A stretch of 64,000 bases of DNA from Paramacrobiotus metropolitanus (GCF_019649055.1 NW_026570297.1:62001-126000), one strand, 5' to 3'. Counted from the stretch's first letter, positions 1 to 12,875 are shown. Program-made: numbers and translations. Notes: a model not told the origin generated them from the letters alone.

Positions 1-298
1 GCAGTTAATTAATTCATTGAGTTGTTCTGCCGCATTCTGTGAGAACCGGTTCTGCAGATTTTATTACTTATAATTCCGATAGAATGCATTGCCAGTGATT
101 GATTAATTTCACAAATTTTGGCACAATAATTACGTCTTCGCCGATTTACTATGGCATTTTTTTCTGTATAAAATTTAAAATTTCTCCGGAAGGATTCACA
201 GTGTCAAAACCAAATAAACCGTCGCAGTGGCACAATCAAAGGTGTGAACTAACTGGTATAAAGCCAGTCTTAAAGGTCAACAGATTAATAAACAAAAG

Positions 299-3200
299 CT
301 ATTTCTTTTGCGCTTTGTTGCTCTTCTTCTTGCCTTTCGGTGCGTTGTTAACGCCCAGCTCATCTTCCAATAACAGCCGGCGTTTCTTATTTATGGGCAT
401 TTTCGCATACCACGCCTGTTTAAAAAGGAAATGTGAATCCAACAATGCAATACATAAAAGTGGTAAATTCCAGACAAAAAATTATACATTCATACCGATT
501 TGTCAATTTTTAGGGTGCCTCACAAATTATTACTTTTGGCAAATGATTTTTGACCATGGATTTTAGCAGTATGCTACAAGTACTCGAACATAACATTAAC
601 AACAATTTAGCGGCAATTTTGTCAACACTCTGTACTCCCAGATTCCATCAGGCAGAAAATGTATTGAGCCAAAACTCACAAAAGCCTTGCATAAACTTTT
701 CCAGCAATAGCCGCAATTAAAGAAAATTTCGAAAATAAAAAAATTATAAAATAAAACAGTAACAACAGTAGTAAATATTCAGTGAAAAGAAATACCAGTT
801 CGCCAATTTAGAAAAGATTCAAGGTGCAATCCACGACTTTAAATCTGGATATGATATATATAATATACGTTTCAAATGTATATGAAACGTGCAAAAAAGA
901 GTAAATTTTGTCTTAACTTCGAGCACAAAAAATACTCCCAAACTGATACTGTATTACAGTGAGTTCAATAATCTTCATAAAGTAGAAAAACATCTACATT
1001 ACCTCAAACTGCTCCAACGGCTTTCCCGCAAACAGTCTGGCTTGTGCGCACAAGGGAATAAAACGGTCAACTGTGACGGAGTGCGGATTGAAACGGCGCT
1101 CCTGATCGCCGGAAGCGAATCCGCCCGCCGGTGTCATCCAGCTGATGACAGATTTCGCCAGCGAGACGAGCTGTGTGGTGGAGAAATACTCGCTGATTTT
1201 GGCCACGGTCGGCAGCAGATGCGGATCCAGGGATAAATAGTTATAGCCCGTTTCCTGGGCCAGAGTGCGATTGAGGATTTCTAAAAGATAAACATGCAAA
1301 GCCGCAAGTACAATTAATTGCATTTTGCAGTATCTTTGGATTTATTTTAGGAAAGCACAGTCTTTTTTTAAAAACCAACAAAGAACGTATTTTGCAATGA
1401 AACGGTAGTGTACTGGCTGCATAGCAGTAGATCCATGCCAAATCCAAATTAACCGGAACGACAATACTTTAGGATAAATATTTTTAGATTTTATTTAACA
1501 AAACTATTATATTGATACATTCTGATAATGTGTGCTGCTGCATATACCAACGCGGGCGTGAAAATCCGGGAGCGGAACAGGGACTATTTTATTGAACACG
1601 GAATTCGCGGCTTTCACTTCGCAATCCGAAGGGCTGCTGCTCAGTCCCAGAATCAAAATGCGCTCTTTCAGTGGCAGCTTTTTCATTGTCTTCAGCAATT
1701 CTTTTTTCAGTGCTGCAAATAGCAAACCGAAATCTGTAAGTGCAATTGCGTTGCGTCTGAATTTTTATTGGTGCTGATATCCGGCGGAAATAAGCATATG
1801 TAGTTATGTACTGCAGTAAATAAGCGGTATTTCCACCCGACCGTAAACCGAAGGCATCGTAGTATCATGGCTGCAAACAAATGCGGAGTGGCGAATTGAT
1901 ATGTGCTTTCCGAATAAAACCTCATTTCATGAATCTTTAAATAATTGCTTATAATTTTTTTGCAAAAGCATAAGACAGTCTTCATTAAACAGCGCGCAGT
2001 AAACAACCGCACGGAAACTACCTTAACCAAAACAAGCGGAAGCTTTCTCCAGTGAAAAAAAGCAACAAATTATATGGAAAAAATTATTTTATATCCAGGT
2101 AATATTTCGTGGTTACCACGGACAATTTGCTACCGAACACTTTCTTACACCTTTATATTCCAGCTTGAACTGCTTGGGTCCCTTTTCCCCACCAAATACT
2201 CCGCCCACTCAATACACAACACGGATGGCTGGAACAATTTGGCCATCTTGAAGATCAGATGCACCAGCATCACGATCCCGGGTTTGCCGCGATACCGACT
2301 CTTAATATAACTCAGATCCAGATTAAACCGGCAAGCACCCAGCGCCGTACACACCGCCCGTGACAGCAGATGCTTGCCGTTATGCGGCGGTCCCACCAGC
2401 AAGAGCGACTTCACCACCGGCATCCGTTCCCGCACCGCGCTCTCCGCCGTGTTGAGGATACAGTAGTGGCGCAGAATGTTGCGGATCTCGGCGGCCTGGG
2501 GCATCAGGGGCTGGTCAAAGTCGTAGTGGTTGGTGCGCAGTTCTTGGCCGATGTAACGGGCGCTCCCGTAGTAGTCGGTGAAGGAGGCCGGCATGGTGGG
2601 CACCATGATGCCCTGCATCGCCAGCTCCTCGACGATGGACTCGGTGGTACGGTTGGGGGTGAGGTCTTTCTCTTTCTTTTCCTTCTTACCCTTTTGCCTT
2701 TCTTTCCTGTATGAAAACATCCGCGGTTATAATTTTCCGAGTGTGCTGCCAATGTATCATTCCACGCTATGTTGACCTCTCTCCGAATTAAGACAATTAA
2801 TTAAATTAAAAATTAAATTAAAAAGATAAAATTAAAAAAATTAAACAAAAATTACTTAAGTTAAATCGATGCAAAAAGGTCTAAAGACGTTACCGTATGG
2901 AACATTTACACAACGGGCAGTCTGCATCTGTATATGACCAATAATTTCAAGTACATACGACTTCCAAATGCAGAAGAAATTTTAACCAAAACAAAAAGTC
3001 TTCGTTTTGCGTTCAGCGTACATATACTTTGCACATTCTGCTGTGATCAATATCTCATATAATGTCCATTATGTCAACATACCTTTTTTCTTCTTTTTCG
3101 GTTTTTGCCCGTCAATGGCTAACTTAAGATAATCCAATTCAGTGCGCATATTTTTATCCACTTCCAGTCGGATTTCATTTTTAAGTTCCACCCGCTTGTC

Positions 3201-6200
3201 AGCCTTTACAATGTCGGTATCGAATTCCTGGTTAGCGTTGTTGTCGTCCGAGCGACGCTCCCAAAAATCATGGAACACCACCATGGACTCGGTGAGATCT
3301 TTAATGAAAGCCGACTGGGCAATCATCGGCGTCCAGCCTTCGTCTTCCTCGCCTGGCATCGTATAAAAATCATGCTGAGGCAATTAATAAATATTCAGTG
3401 AAAAGCTAAATTTCTAGCAGCAACTACAAAAGCCAATGGAAGACTAATTTAAACGGTAGAAATTACTACAGATTATATAGAACCAGTAGCACAGATTATT
3501 CTAAGTAAAACATTTTTAATAAATAACAGTTCTAAATCAATAAACGTTTTAGAATAATTTAAAGCCCTACTGACCTTTGCCCTTTCCCTTGCCCTTCTTA
3601 TTATCTTTTCCTTTCTTTTCCTCTGGCTTTTTCTTCTCCTTCTTCGCGTCCTTTCCGTCTTTTTTTTCTCTTTACCACCCTTTCCCTTCCCCTTCTTCCC
3701 ACCGCCTTCGGCCGCCAGTCTGGCCTCTTCCAGCGCCGCTGCTTCGGCTTCTTCGCGTTGTCGGCGCAGCTTATCTAATTCCATGGCTAACTGCTGGGGA
3801 TTCTTCTTCACGAACAGCGACGCCGAGCCACCTTCTTCTTCCGTCGGATAATCCGGAAATGAACCGGTAGCATCACGATATTCCAGAAACCACTGACGAA
3901 TTTGTAATTCCATATTGCTAACTATACCTGCAAAACATAAGGAATTTGTAAGGTACAGTTCACTGTAAAGTCCAAGTCATCATCCAAAGCATTCAATTTT
4001 AATATAATTTCGGTTTTCCCGAAAACGGTTGGGCAAACCGAAATTTTGGCATCTCCAAAAAGCTAAACGGTTGTTCCTGATTCCGCTAATTATAGATTGT
4101 GATCAACCTTTAAGAAAAATTTTCGCTAGAACTCAAACTGAAGACATAGAGACTGAAACCTAGTTTTAAGTAAAGGTGCACCACAAAACGCCACAAACAA
4201 ACAATTTTAAAAAAATCTAAAATCACTTTCTCACTTTTCAAATTAATATTGCTACAATCGTAGTTCGAAGGCACAACTGTGCGCCGGGTGTTCAGTGCGA
4301 AACTTAAAACTGGAACACATTTACAAATTAGCCTTAACATTTAATAGTAGAAGAGATATGTTTTAATACTCATATGTATTTTGCTTATCAAAAAATATTC
4401 AAACATATTACAACGTTTAACCCACCAAAGTCAGCTACCAGAAGGAGTGCGAATATCAACTTGAAAATTAGCACTTCTTAACCAAATAATTCAATCAAGA
4501 AAAACTGATTTTTTGAGAATTTTTGTGACCATAGGTCAAGCAGGGCGATAGCCTGCCAAACTGACAGGGATGGGCATCCTGCCATTTGGCAGGTAACACG
4601 CGGAAATTTATAAATAATTATGGGAGGGTCGCACTGGGGCAGGCAAACACCTCAACGAAAGGCCTTGAAAAACTCTTCAATTACCAAACAGTGTTGTGGT
4701 CATCGAGTTGACCAGTGGTCAGTAATAATAAAAATTGTTAAAAAAACTGGATTTTTGGGCCGCCGCTTGTTAATACAGATACAGTGTTCATGCTTTTCCG
4801 TAAAAAAACGATATAAAACTATCCTCAGTTGGATAAAAACAACAAATGCATCCTTACAAGCGCATATGCGGTGTTTGTCGCTTATGTCCGCGTTATACTG
4901 CATGTTGACTAATCTTCGTTGTTGCCGCTTACTGTTTTAGCCGACTTTTGGTAACTTTTTAGTGAATAGAGGTTATAGAGGGTACTCTACAAACTGTCTC
5001 AACCATCACTAAGCAATTCATAAGCCGGTAGCCACATCGATAACTACCCGCACGGCATCACCAACGTCCTACAGTATACGGTATATGCCGCACCGGCACT
5101 GAAAATCTATACCCGCATAGTCATTTCCGCAATTATCCGTTGTAGCTGGGTAACTCAATAAAGCCTATTCGTGACTGAACGCAGAAATGCTGTACAATTT
5201 CAAAACGGCTAGGTATCTGAACAACATCCATGAAATACGTTTACATATCAGTTCAAATCTTATTATTTCTTCTAACCCTGGAGTACGCATAGTGTGCTTT
5301 ATAATCGTTTCTCGAATCTAAATCTGAATTTTAACATTGTACTGCAAAGCTTTGGTGCCAGCAAACGGAAACCCTTTTTGGTCCATAATTCGCGTTAGTT
5401 CTTGTTTTTTGCAGTTTATTTCGTGAATAATTTTTCAAATATTCCCCCCAAAAAAAGCAATTTTTGAAAATTTTCGAGCTTACTGACCACTGGTCATTTC
5501 TATGACCATCGAAATAACAGCATTTGTAGCACTTATTTTGCTCGATTTTTTGATTGCATGTGTGGCTTTCCATTAAAGCTTTGAGATTTTATATCGAGTT
5601 AATAATTTTATTGTTAAAATAGCACCATGCCCATCCCTGTCAAACTTGGCAGGTAATTTTAAAATCACTGTGCTTGTCCGCTGTCCAGTTATTTTTCATG
5701 TCATTTAATGATTTTGCAATAAGAGCCGCTAAGTTGGCCCGAATAATTTATCTTGGAATTATCTAACGCTGGGAGGCTCCAGGAGCAACCAAGACCTTCG
5801 CGAACCCAAAATTCCGGATTTTGGTCACCTTTGGTCACCTGGTGCATGCCCAGGCCACATTGTATTTGACAGTGCGATTTTTTAAAATGATGCTCAACAT
5901 CTCTACTGTGAAATAAAACTAAAGAATGTGAGCTATCTGGGTTACGGGCTCTTGAAGAAAAAGAGTTCCCCACCCTGCCATTTGACAGGGATGGTCGGGA
6001 ACGGGTTAAAACGACGAAAACTCTACCTGGCCCTTCAGTGTCGCGAAGCTGCTCTTTTATAATGGACAACTGTTTCTGATAGTGAGCCTCATTCTTGCGC
6101 TGCAGCAGCCGGCGTGACTCAGCAATTTCCTCTACTTTATCGCCGATACCACTGCGATCCACCAAATCCGGTCCGATAATGTTCAAAATCTCCAGCTCCT

Positions 6201-8458
6201 TGCGGCGGTATTTCTTCGTCAACTGGCGGATTTTAGTAGCTTTCCAAAACTACCAGAGAAGCTCACTAAGTTACCCACAAAACAGTGCTCAAAAAACGAC
6301 AAAATCAGGGGAAAAACGAGCCAGAAGATGCATTATTCCGTTATAACAGTAAAAGAAACCTATTTTTACCGAAATTTTATAATTATGCGCTCCATAAAAT
6401 TTGTTTCAAAAAACGGTACGAAACTATATTAAAAATTTACTTTAGTTACTCATATTAAAGGCATGATTAAATTTCAAGAACCTGAAGCAGTATATAGGTT
6501 TTTATTTTTTAACCGTTATACTACGAAGTCATCATACAAACTGCATTTCCTGAAGCCCGGAAGTCGAACATTTTATTTTGACTAGTCTATAATCCTTACT
6601 GGTTTAAGCTTGCCAAGCTTTGCTGTTTGAAGAGAGCGGTGCTTTCGATTCAACAAAAGCGAAAGCAGACACATGAAAAGTGTTCGTCTGATAATAAACA
6701 AACAAAAAAATATCAGGAACTTACTAGAATAGCAAAGTCTGGTTAGTTACTGATTACGTACACACTACATATTAAATAATAATAAAAAAATAAATAATAA
6801 CAGAGTATAAAATTGTGGAAAATCATCTAAAACAAAGCGGCAATGTTTACGTCCTGGTTCTCACCATTTGAATTCGCAGTGCTGCATCCTTCTGTTGCTG
6901 TGTGAAATGTTCCGGCAGCCGGCGATTCTCGTCGCTGATCCGCGCCTCGTCTTTCTTGGCGCGTATCTTCTCCGCCACCGTCAGCCAGGCCTGTCGCGAT
7001 CGCTCCAGCTGCAGTAGAATACCGGCCGCATCTGCAGCCGGAAACTCCGCTGCCCGGGCGCCCCGCTTCCGGACCAAGATGCTCTCGCGTTTCTCCTGGA
7101 ATTTCCGCAGTAAAGCTTCCCGTTCCTGCAGGACTTCATGGCGGTCGTGAATTAAATAACGTGGCACGGGAATGTCCAAATCCATCATGGTGTAACCCAG
7201 CTCCTGGGCGTAAGTGTACAGGAACTGGAAGTCCGATTGCTCCAGGTTGACCATTTCGAATTTCAGCTCCTGCAGACGACCAATTAATGATCCTGAATAA
7301 GGAAGCAGAAATACGTCAGATATGTACATTGCAGGGTACAACAATGTGTTTCGGAATGGGCTGCAATGATCAGCTGAAGCATTGCTATTGCTAATAAAAA
7401 CGATTTTAGCAGAAAATACTTCAATATGCGCTATCAAAAATACAGCACAACGTGTCCAAATGTAGTGTAAGGGTTAAGACAAAAATACAAAAAACTGCAA
7501 TACCCGAAGAGCAGAAAAATCCAGATATAACAGGTAGAAGTATACATATTATTTTTTCTTTCAAAATTCAGAAAGCAATTTCGTGTAACGCCGCACCCTA
7601 TACTGTAATTATACAAAAAGAATTCGAAGGTTTTGCATAACAACATTTAGAGAGTTTAATCATATCGGAAGGTAAACCTAGGGTGCAGAATTTATGCAAA
7701 ATTTATTTTTATGTAATCGTATTATTTATGTGAATAGGTATTTGCACACAAATTTCTATTGCTAAAAAACAAACATTACTGAAAAAGAACGACTGAAGAA
7801 TACCAAAAACGTGTACTCTGGCCTCTGACTATCCAGTAAATTTTGGGTCAATGCACTTTTACGCATCTTAAAAAACGTTAAATTATTTCTTTTATCAATA
7901 CTTGCTTTGCGAGTAAAACGCATTAAAAATACCATGAAAATTGGCTTCATGTTTTGCTTTTCTTGACATCACCAAAGAAACCGAATAAAACATACGTAAC
8001 AGATCTAATTAAGCGGACTTAATGGAGTAATTACCAACAACTTGGCGGAGAAACTGGCGCTTTTGTGGATGCACAATCTGATCCAGACATGTTTCGAATT
8101 TGCGAAAAATCTGGATGTAGCGCAGATATAGTCCGGCCAGCACCTCGAAGATCAACCGAGGCTCCTGTGGGTAAACCGCAAACATTTAGCGCTGCGCAAT
8201 CCACCCTTACCAACATTATTCCGTAACCTACGTGGACGCGGCGGACAGCACACCTCTTTCTTCATACGCTGGTAGAGATCCGCCAAATCTTCGCTTAGCA
8301 AAGCATCCAGCTCCAGATGGGCCTGCCGCCATATCTCCCGATAATACCTGCAAAACAGCACAGGAATATGTAATATTATTTAAAAAAAACCAATATGATA
8401 TTTTTATTTGATTTTGTGCAATACTACTTCCCAAAAAATGGACTCACACGTGAGACAT
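299..8458 (-). CDS. DRC11/IQCA1: Dynein regulatory complex subunit 11 (IQ and AAA domain protein)
   Basis: Axonemal nexin-dynein regulatory complex subunit, needed for beating of motile cilia or sperm flagella. Eleven exons read by splice phase: 8458-8448, 8347-8254, 8164-8035, 7292-6865, 6249-6027, 3927-3575, 3374-3083, 2706-2151, 1712-1548, 1280-1003, 415-299. This gives about 880 aa, close to the family's usual 820 or so. The N-terminus starts MSHVYYREIW, and LRYIQIFRKF and IVHPQKR are family hallmarks. An IQ motif (ALRIQMFWKATKIRQ) spans the exon 4/5 junction. A Lys-rich linker (about residues 380-410) precedes an AAA+ domain (about 520-850) whose Walker A is degenerate (GPPHNGKHLL, no Ser/Thr after Lys) and whose Walker B reads VLCIEWAE. 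The tail is basic. Two single-base losses are implied, in the A run 3084-3089 and near 2180-2205; adding one base at each restores phase. A possible poly(A) signal lies at 65-60. Confidence 0.9.
4551..5653. mobile_element. Non-autonomous inverted-repeat element in DRC11 intron 5
   Basis: The left end (4552-4578) and the reverse complement of the right end (5626-5654) share a CCTGCCAA...TGACAGGGATGGGCAT core. A second inverted block lies further in: GACCAGTGGTCAGTAA at about 4708-4725 recurs inverted near 5482-5500. No transposase is visible, so this looks like a roughly 1.1-kb non-autonomous or decayed terminal-inverted-repeat element. The termini and target duplication are not resolved. A third fragment of the terminal motif sits at 5973-5995 in the same 2.1-kb intron. 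Confidence 0.6.
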
Positions 8459-9082
8459 CCTCTTGATTTAGCGGCGATAACGAGCGGATGAACTGCCAAA
8501 TTGTCACCGGATCAACTTGTAAATATCTCGCACCAACGATGTAAGTACTCAATAATTTCCGTAGTACATTAAAAATATGGATGGAATCATAATGTATACT
8601 GTAATTACGGTGCAATCATTGCAAAACACACCAGAACCGGATGTTCGGCTTACGTATTTTGTTAACATTTTTCGGATTGTACGAGCACTGTTTCTATGGA
8701 GAAAATACAAGATGTGACTAGTCACTACACCAACAACATACAATAATAACGACCGGTCGAAATGCGCATTCAGTTTCGTTTTTAATCTTTGTTGTTCGCT
8801 TCGAAGCTCACAAATTAATGCAACAGACATTACACTAGTGCAAATAGCACATTACACTGATTACAGGAATGAGAATCGTAGTCACTTGTCCGAAAAAATT
8901 AATTATATTCACGAAATGTCAGCTAAAATTTAGAAGCAGGCGGATTAACTTCCGCTAGAAGTAATTTGAATTTTTAGTAATAATTCATAATTTAATACAT
9001 TTAAAATCACAATGAACAAATACAAACCACAAAAGTAATAATTCTCACAAGATTACAAGAATTAAAAAACTCGAGTGGTATT

Positions 9083-9468
9083 TCATTTAAACATGGCCAG
9101 ACTAGCCTTAACCTTCTCCATTTCGCTTAGGAAGGCGTAGAATTTAGGAATGGTCATTTCCACTTGTACGGTTTGCGAGGAATTTGCCGAGGAATCTGCG
9201 GCGGATCCAGATGATGTTGGAATTCCCGTTTCCACGTTCATCTTCACTTGCACGAAGGTCTGTCCGACTTGCGCCGCTTCACTGGATGATGTGGTCACAC
9301 CGATACGCCATTCTAATTAAATCATGAGGGATAGTTATGGTTCGCAATAATAATTGTGACTCAAACCAGTCAAGTGAAACGTATGAGAAGCAAAATTAAC
9401 GCACCAACATCCTTCAATCCATTGAAAACAATAGGCGATTGACTGGGCTTCGACTGCACTTCAGGCAT
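9083..9468 (-). CDS. Short COMM-domain protein (COMMD6/COMMD7-like)
   Basis: COMMD proteins assemble through their C-terminal COMM domain into the Commander complex, which acts in endosomal recycling, and also touch NF-kB and cullin regulation. Two exons (9468-9405, 9312-9083) join in phase across a 92-bp intron to give 97 aa. The protein is almost only a COMM domain: DVEWRIGV at about residues 20-27, and VEMTIPKFYAFLSEMEKVK near the C-terminus. The C-terminal helix is most like COMMD7, but the length resembles COMMD6, which naturally lacks the N-terminal helical domain. A Ser-rich insert (SSGSAADSSANSS) splits the two halves. I see no acceptor just upstream of the ATG, so the short start is preferred; an unseen 5' exon remains possible. 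It diverges from EIF3H with 472 bp between start codons. Confidence 0.82.
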
Positions 9469-9940
9469 GTTTCAGATAAACCAAGGCAATGAACGTAAAT
9501 CACAGCTGAGCCGAGATCTTAGATGCAGTAAAATCGTGTACGTCAAGAAAAGCAAGTTAAGCAACAAAAGAAAGAAACGATAACTAAAAACACTCAAAAA
9601 AAATTAAAATGGAAGCTATTTTCGCTCTCGTGAACGGTGAAAATCGAAAAAGAAATCTGCCTCCTTGTTTTTCGTCGGTGGATCCCAGTCCATGTAATCC
9701 CAACTGTTGGAAATGGTACTGCTCTAAGCACGCATTAGCGCCAAATTCCATTGCTGCACTGGAAATGGTACGACTGTTTGGCTACGTCTACGATTTCCTC
9801 AATCACTCAGTGCACTGCCAGAACTCGCAAAATTGTTTCACAGTTTTAAGTGGTTCCCGACCGGTTCTTTGCATTAATTACGCTAGAATCAGTGGTTTCT
9901 CTTTCTTTCTCTGAGCAATTGATTGTTTTATCTTTGAAGC
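9469..9940. promoter_or_regulatory. Divergent intergenic region between COMMD and EIF3H
   Basis: Only 472 bp separate the two divergent start codons, so the promoters must lie here or overlap the leaders. I see no TATA box. An open frame (9609-9914, +) encodes a Cys-containing 101-aa peptide without recognisable family. It could be a short upstream reading frame in the EIF3H leader, but nothing beyond its length supports it. Confidence 0.5.
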
Positions 9941-12875
9941 ATGGCTCCTCATCAAGATGGCACCAGGCAGGGTGATGAAAGTCCCGTGCAAATGGTCCAG
10001 CTGACTCCGCTGGTGCGTAGACAGCCGTCATCAGTGCCTGCTTCAGGTGGATTTTTACCCGCATTTATTACGATTTTAGGTCGTACTGCAAATCATCAAG
10101 CAGTGTGAGGAACAGCGAACCCTTGGGGAACATGCGGAGGGATTTCTTTGCGGCTTGCTCGAGGAAGGAGGAAACTAGAATTGACATATGCGTATCCGTC
10201 TCTCAAAGGCGAAGGAAATGAACAAGAAGCGGAAGGTATTAACAGAATCTGGATCCATTTTGTTTAACTATTGTTTTTTCCTAAATTTTGTAGATAAATA
10301 AAAATTTTTGAGACGCAAAGGTCGACTTACCACGATTTCACTATAACAACTTCAAGCTGAGCACCAAACCCTGGTTGCCTAGTTGTTTGTGATTCACTAT
10401 CTACACTAGCAGCCACTGAGGACCTACAAACGTGGAAGTCAAGCAGTGCCCTGTATTGCCTGCTTTATCCGCGGCATGTTGTACGTGTACAGAGATATGC
10501 CAGTGCACCACATCATGATTGCGCAATAAAATTCGTGACGGTGAAGATTTGACGCTGGCCCATAGACACATATGCTATAACTCAAATTTTCAAAAATTCA
10601 TAACTTTGTTAATTTTCGCGTTAATGTTTTTTGAATATGCTTTAAAAATACAGAATAATATATACTAGTAGGCATAACAAATGTTTTTTCGATTTTATTT
10701 TAGGGTTGCGCACTATGTGCCTACGTAATTAGCATGGCTGTCTATGGAGAAGTCATTTAATTTGATTTAAAGATTTCTCGTAGGCGGCTATGTTAACCAC
10801 GTATGCTCTCAGTGCCAAACCTTAAGACGGAAACAGAAAAAAAATCGTTTTGCCTAATAGTAGATATTATTCTATATTTTTAAAGCATACTCACAAAACA
10901 TTAACGCGAAAATTAACAAAGTTATGAATTTTGAAAATTTAAGTTATAGCATATGTGTCTATGGGCCAGCGTCAAATCTTCACCGTCACGAATTTTATTG
11001 CGCAATCATGATGTGGTGCACTGGCATATCTCTGTACACGTTGTACAGGGAACTCAAATGTACAACATGCCGCGGATGTACAACATGTACAACATGTCAA
11101 ATGTACAACTTGCCGCGGTTTTATTGCCGATTAATTTTTTGTGAAGTGCAAAGGCAGCTCAGCAGCAACAGTCAGAAAGAAGCTTTTACCGTTTACGCCA
11201 TTCAGAAATGAGTGCATTGAACGTTTGCGGCACAACTGAAGAGTAAAGCTCTGGTTTGTCTGAAAAATTCTCCCAGATGAAGTACGAGTTCGTATTGATC
11301 GAAGATTCAAAGCTCAATTAATGTTCTTGCTGTTTCTAAGTTTCAATCGAAATCCGTGTTTAATCAGTATTTTTTGCAGATTACAGTGAAGAAATGACCA
11401 GGCGTTTGCGTCAAGTGAATGTTGATAACTTGGTTGTTGGATGGTACAAGAGCGCTGTATTTGGATCTTTTTAAATCGGGATGTCTTCGAATCTCAGCAT
11501 TCATATCAGTCAGCTGTCGAGGAATCAGTTGTGTTAATTTATGGTAAGACCGGACGATTGAAAAGCGAAGAATCGGTTTTTGATTAATCATTTCCACTCC
11601 ACAGATCCGGTGCGCACTGCACAAGGATTATTAACCCTAAAAGCTTACCGCTTGGGCGCTGAAGTGATGCGAGTGGTTAAAAAAGACGGCCTGGAATTTT
11701 CCATGGATAGGTAAATAATCTTAAGTACAGTAAACAATCTTAAGTACAGTAAACAGTACTAGTAAACAGTACAGTACAATAATCTTAAGTACAGTAAACA
11801 GTACTGCAGATTGTTCAAGTATAGCTGAAAAATTAGCTTTTAAATAGTTAACATTTATTTATTTACTGTGTTTTCAGAGTTGACATTAATTTAGAACTCT
11901 CGGCTTTTAATGTTTCGCAGAACATTTTTATTTCTGACTTCGCTATTTCTGCTAGTGGAATTTATACGAATACTCTACTTTCCAATTTTTAACATATGTA
12001 AATAGACAATATATCCATCCTTATTTTTCGGTACGAGTACGTTTCTTCGGATTTTTTCGTCATGGCCATGTCATATGGATTAACATGTCAGCATGTTTCC
12101 TTATATAGTGTGCGCCGATCGAAGCTGACTGTGGATAGTTTATTTGAGGAGATCCCGATTCAGATAAAGAATAGCCATTTTGTTAACGCAGCGCTTAGTG
12201 AACTGGACTTAATCGCTCCTTCTCCAAACAAGCGTCCTTTCTTGGATCTTTCCACAAAGTATGCAGTTTTATCCCTACGAGCACGGAAAATTTACATGAC
12301 GGTTGAATTTTCCATTTTTCTGTAGTGTTCTTTTGGAGAAGAACGTCAGCCTGCTGCTGGAAAGTGTCGATAAGCTGCTACAGGAAAATCAGAAATTAAG
12401 CCTGCACCAAAAACGCACACTGCGAATGGAGCAGGACCGGCGGCGAATTATTGCACGCAAGGTAGACTTTATAGTGTGATCAGTGATTTACTCCCTTAAT
12501 TGCTTGCTTTGCACATGCCACAATCCCTGCAGTTTTCGTCATAGGCAGTTTAGTAAATCGGGCATTTTTCATTAGGTCGGTGCGAAATCTTTTACCGTGG
12601 TGTTTGTTTTTTTGTAGAATCAACAGCGACTAGCCAAAGGTGAGCAGCCGTTGACGGAAGACGAAATCAATCAAATGTTCCGCTCCCTGCCGGAGCCGCC
12701 GCGTGCCGACATCGTCCTGGCATCGGCCCAAGTGGGGCAGTACTGCGAGCGCATTGGACAGTTCTCATCGCAGAGTCTGAGCAAGATGCAGATTGCCGAA
12801 GCTCTGCAGGGCAAACTCAAGGACAGCTCCGCCGCTTTCTTATCGGCTCTCCATAAAGAAGCGCAGCCGCAGTAG
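9941..12875 (+). CDS. EIF3H: Eukaryotic translation initiation factor 3 subunit H
   Basis: Non-catalytic MPN-domain subunit of eIF3, acting in cytoplasmic translation initiation. Seven exons: 9941-10012, 10080-10235, 11380-11543, 11605-11710, 12109-12258, 12326-12461, 12618-12875, about 347 aa (human 352). Diagnostic stretches are LTPLVVLQIIKQCEE, RQVNVDNLVVGWYKS, YQSAVEESVVLIY, LFEEIPIQIKNSHFVNA and, at the C-terminus, GEQPLTEDEINQMF with VGQYCERIGQFSSQSL. As sequenced, exon 2 has an in-frame stop at 10176 and exon 3 one at 11472. One extra base in the A run 10172-10174 and one in the T run 11468-11472 restore both homology and the phase of the following splice junctions, so these are probably assembly errors. 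Intron 2 (1.14 kb) holds a complete non-autonomous transposon; intron 4 has a short tandem repeat. Confidence 0.93.
10485..11039. mobile_element. 555-bp non-autonomous DNA transposon, copy 1 (7-bp TSD)
   Basis: Starts GTGTACAGAGATATGCC and ends with the exact reverse complement. It is flanked by a 7-bp target duplication GTTGTAC (10478-10484 and 11040-11046). The terminal inverted repeats run well beyond 100 bp, with the GACGCTGGCCCATAGACACA block present inverted at the other end. No coding capacity is visible. It is nearly identical to copy 2 at 13577-14129. The insertion lies in EIF3H intron 2, inside a host inverted repeat (CCGCGGCATGTTGTAC, about 10469-10484, matched inverted at about 11062-11077). 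Confidence 0.85.
11718..11815. repeat. Short tandem repeat in EIF3H intron 4
   Basis: Three copies of a roughly 20-bp unit containing AATCTTAAGTACAGTAAAC, with shorter AGTAAACAGTAC pieces between them. Confidence 0.8.

Noticed and set aside
3575-3680. Frameshift in the DRC11 Lys-rich linker at the 8-base run 3660-3667
   Set aside because: The alternative frame gives a nicer Lys/Gly/Asp sequence, but its end would not splice in phase with the exon at 3374 (it reaches a stop), whereas the frame as written does.
4620-4940. 106-aa open frame inside the DRC11 intron
   Set aside because: It lies within the inverted-repeat element and shares sequence with its opposite arm. No transposase motif is seen, so it is probably an accident of repeat sequence.
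9609-9914. 101-aa Cys-containing open frame upstream of EIF3H as a gene
   Set aside because: No recognisable domain, Kozak support or splice structure; it lies wholly in a short divergent promoter region.
10290-10400. Possible EIF3H exon reading VDLPRFHYNNF after a good acceptor
   Set aside because: It resembles the family only weakly and has stops in the needed frame. The exon at 11380 matches the same part of EIF3H far better and is in phase.
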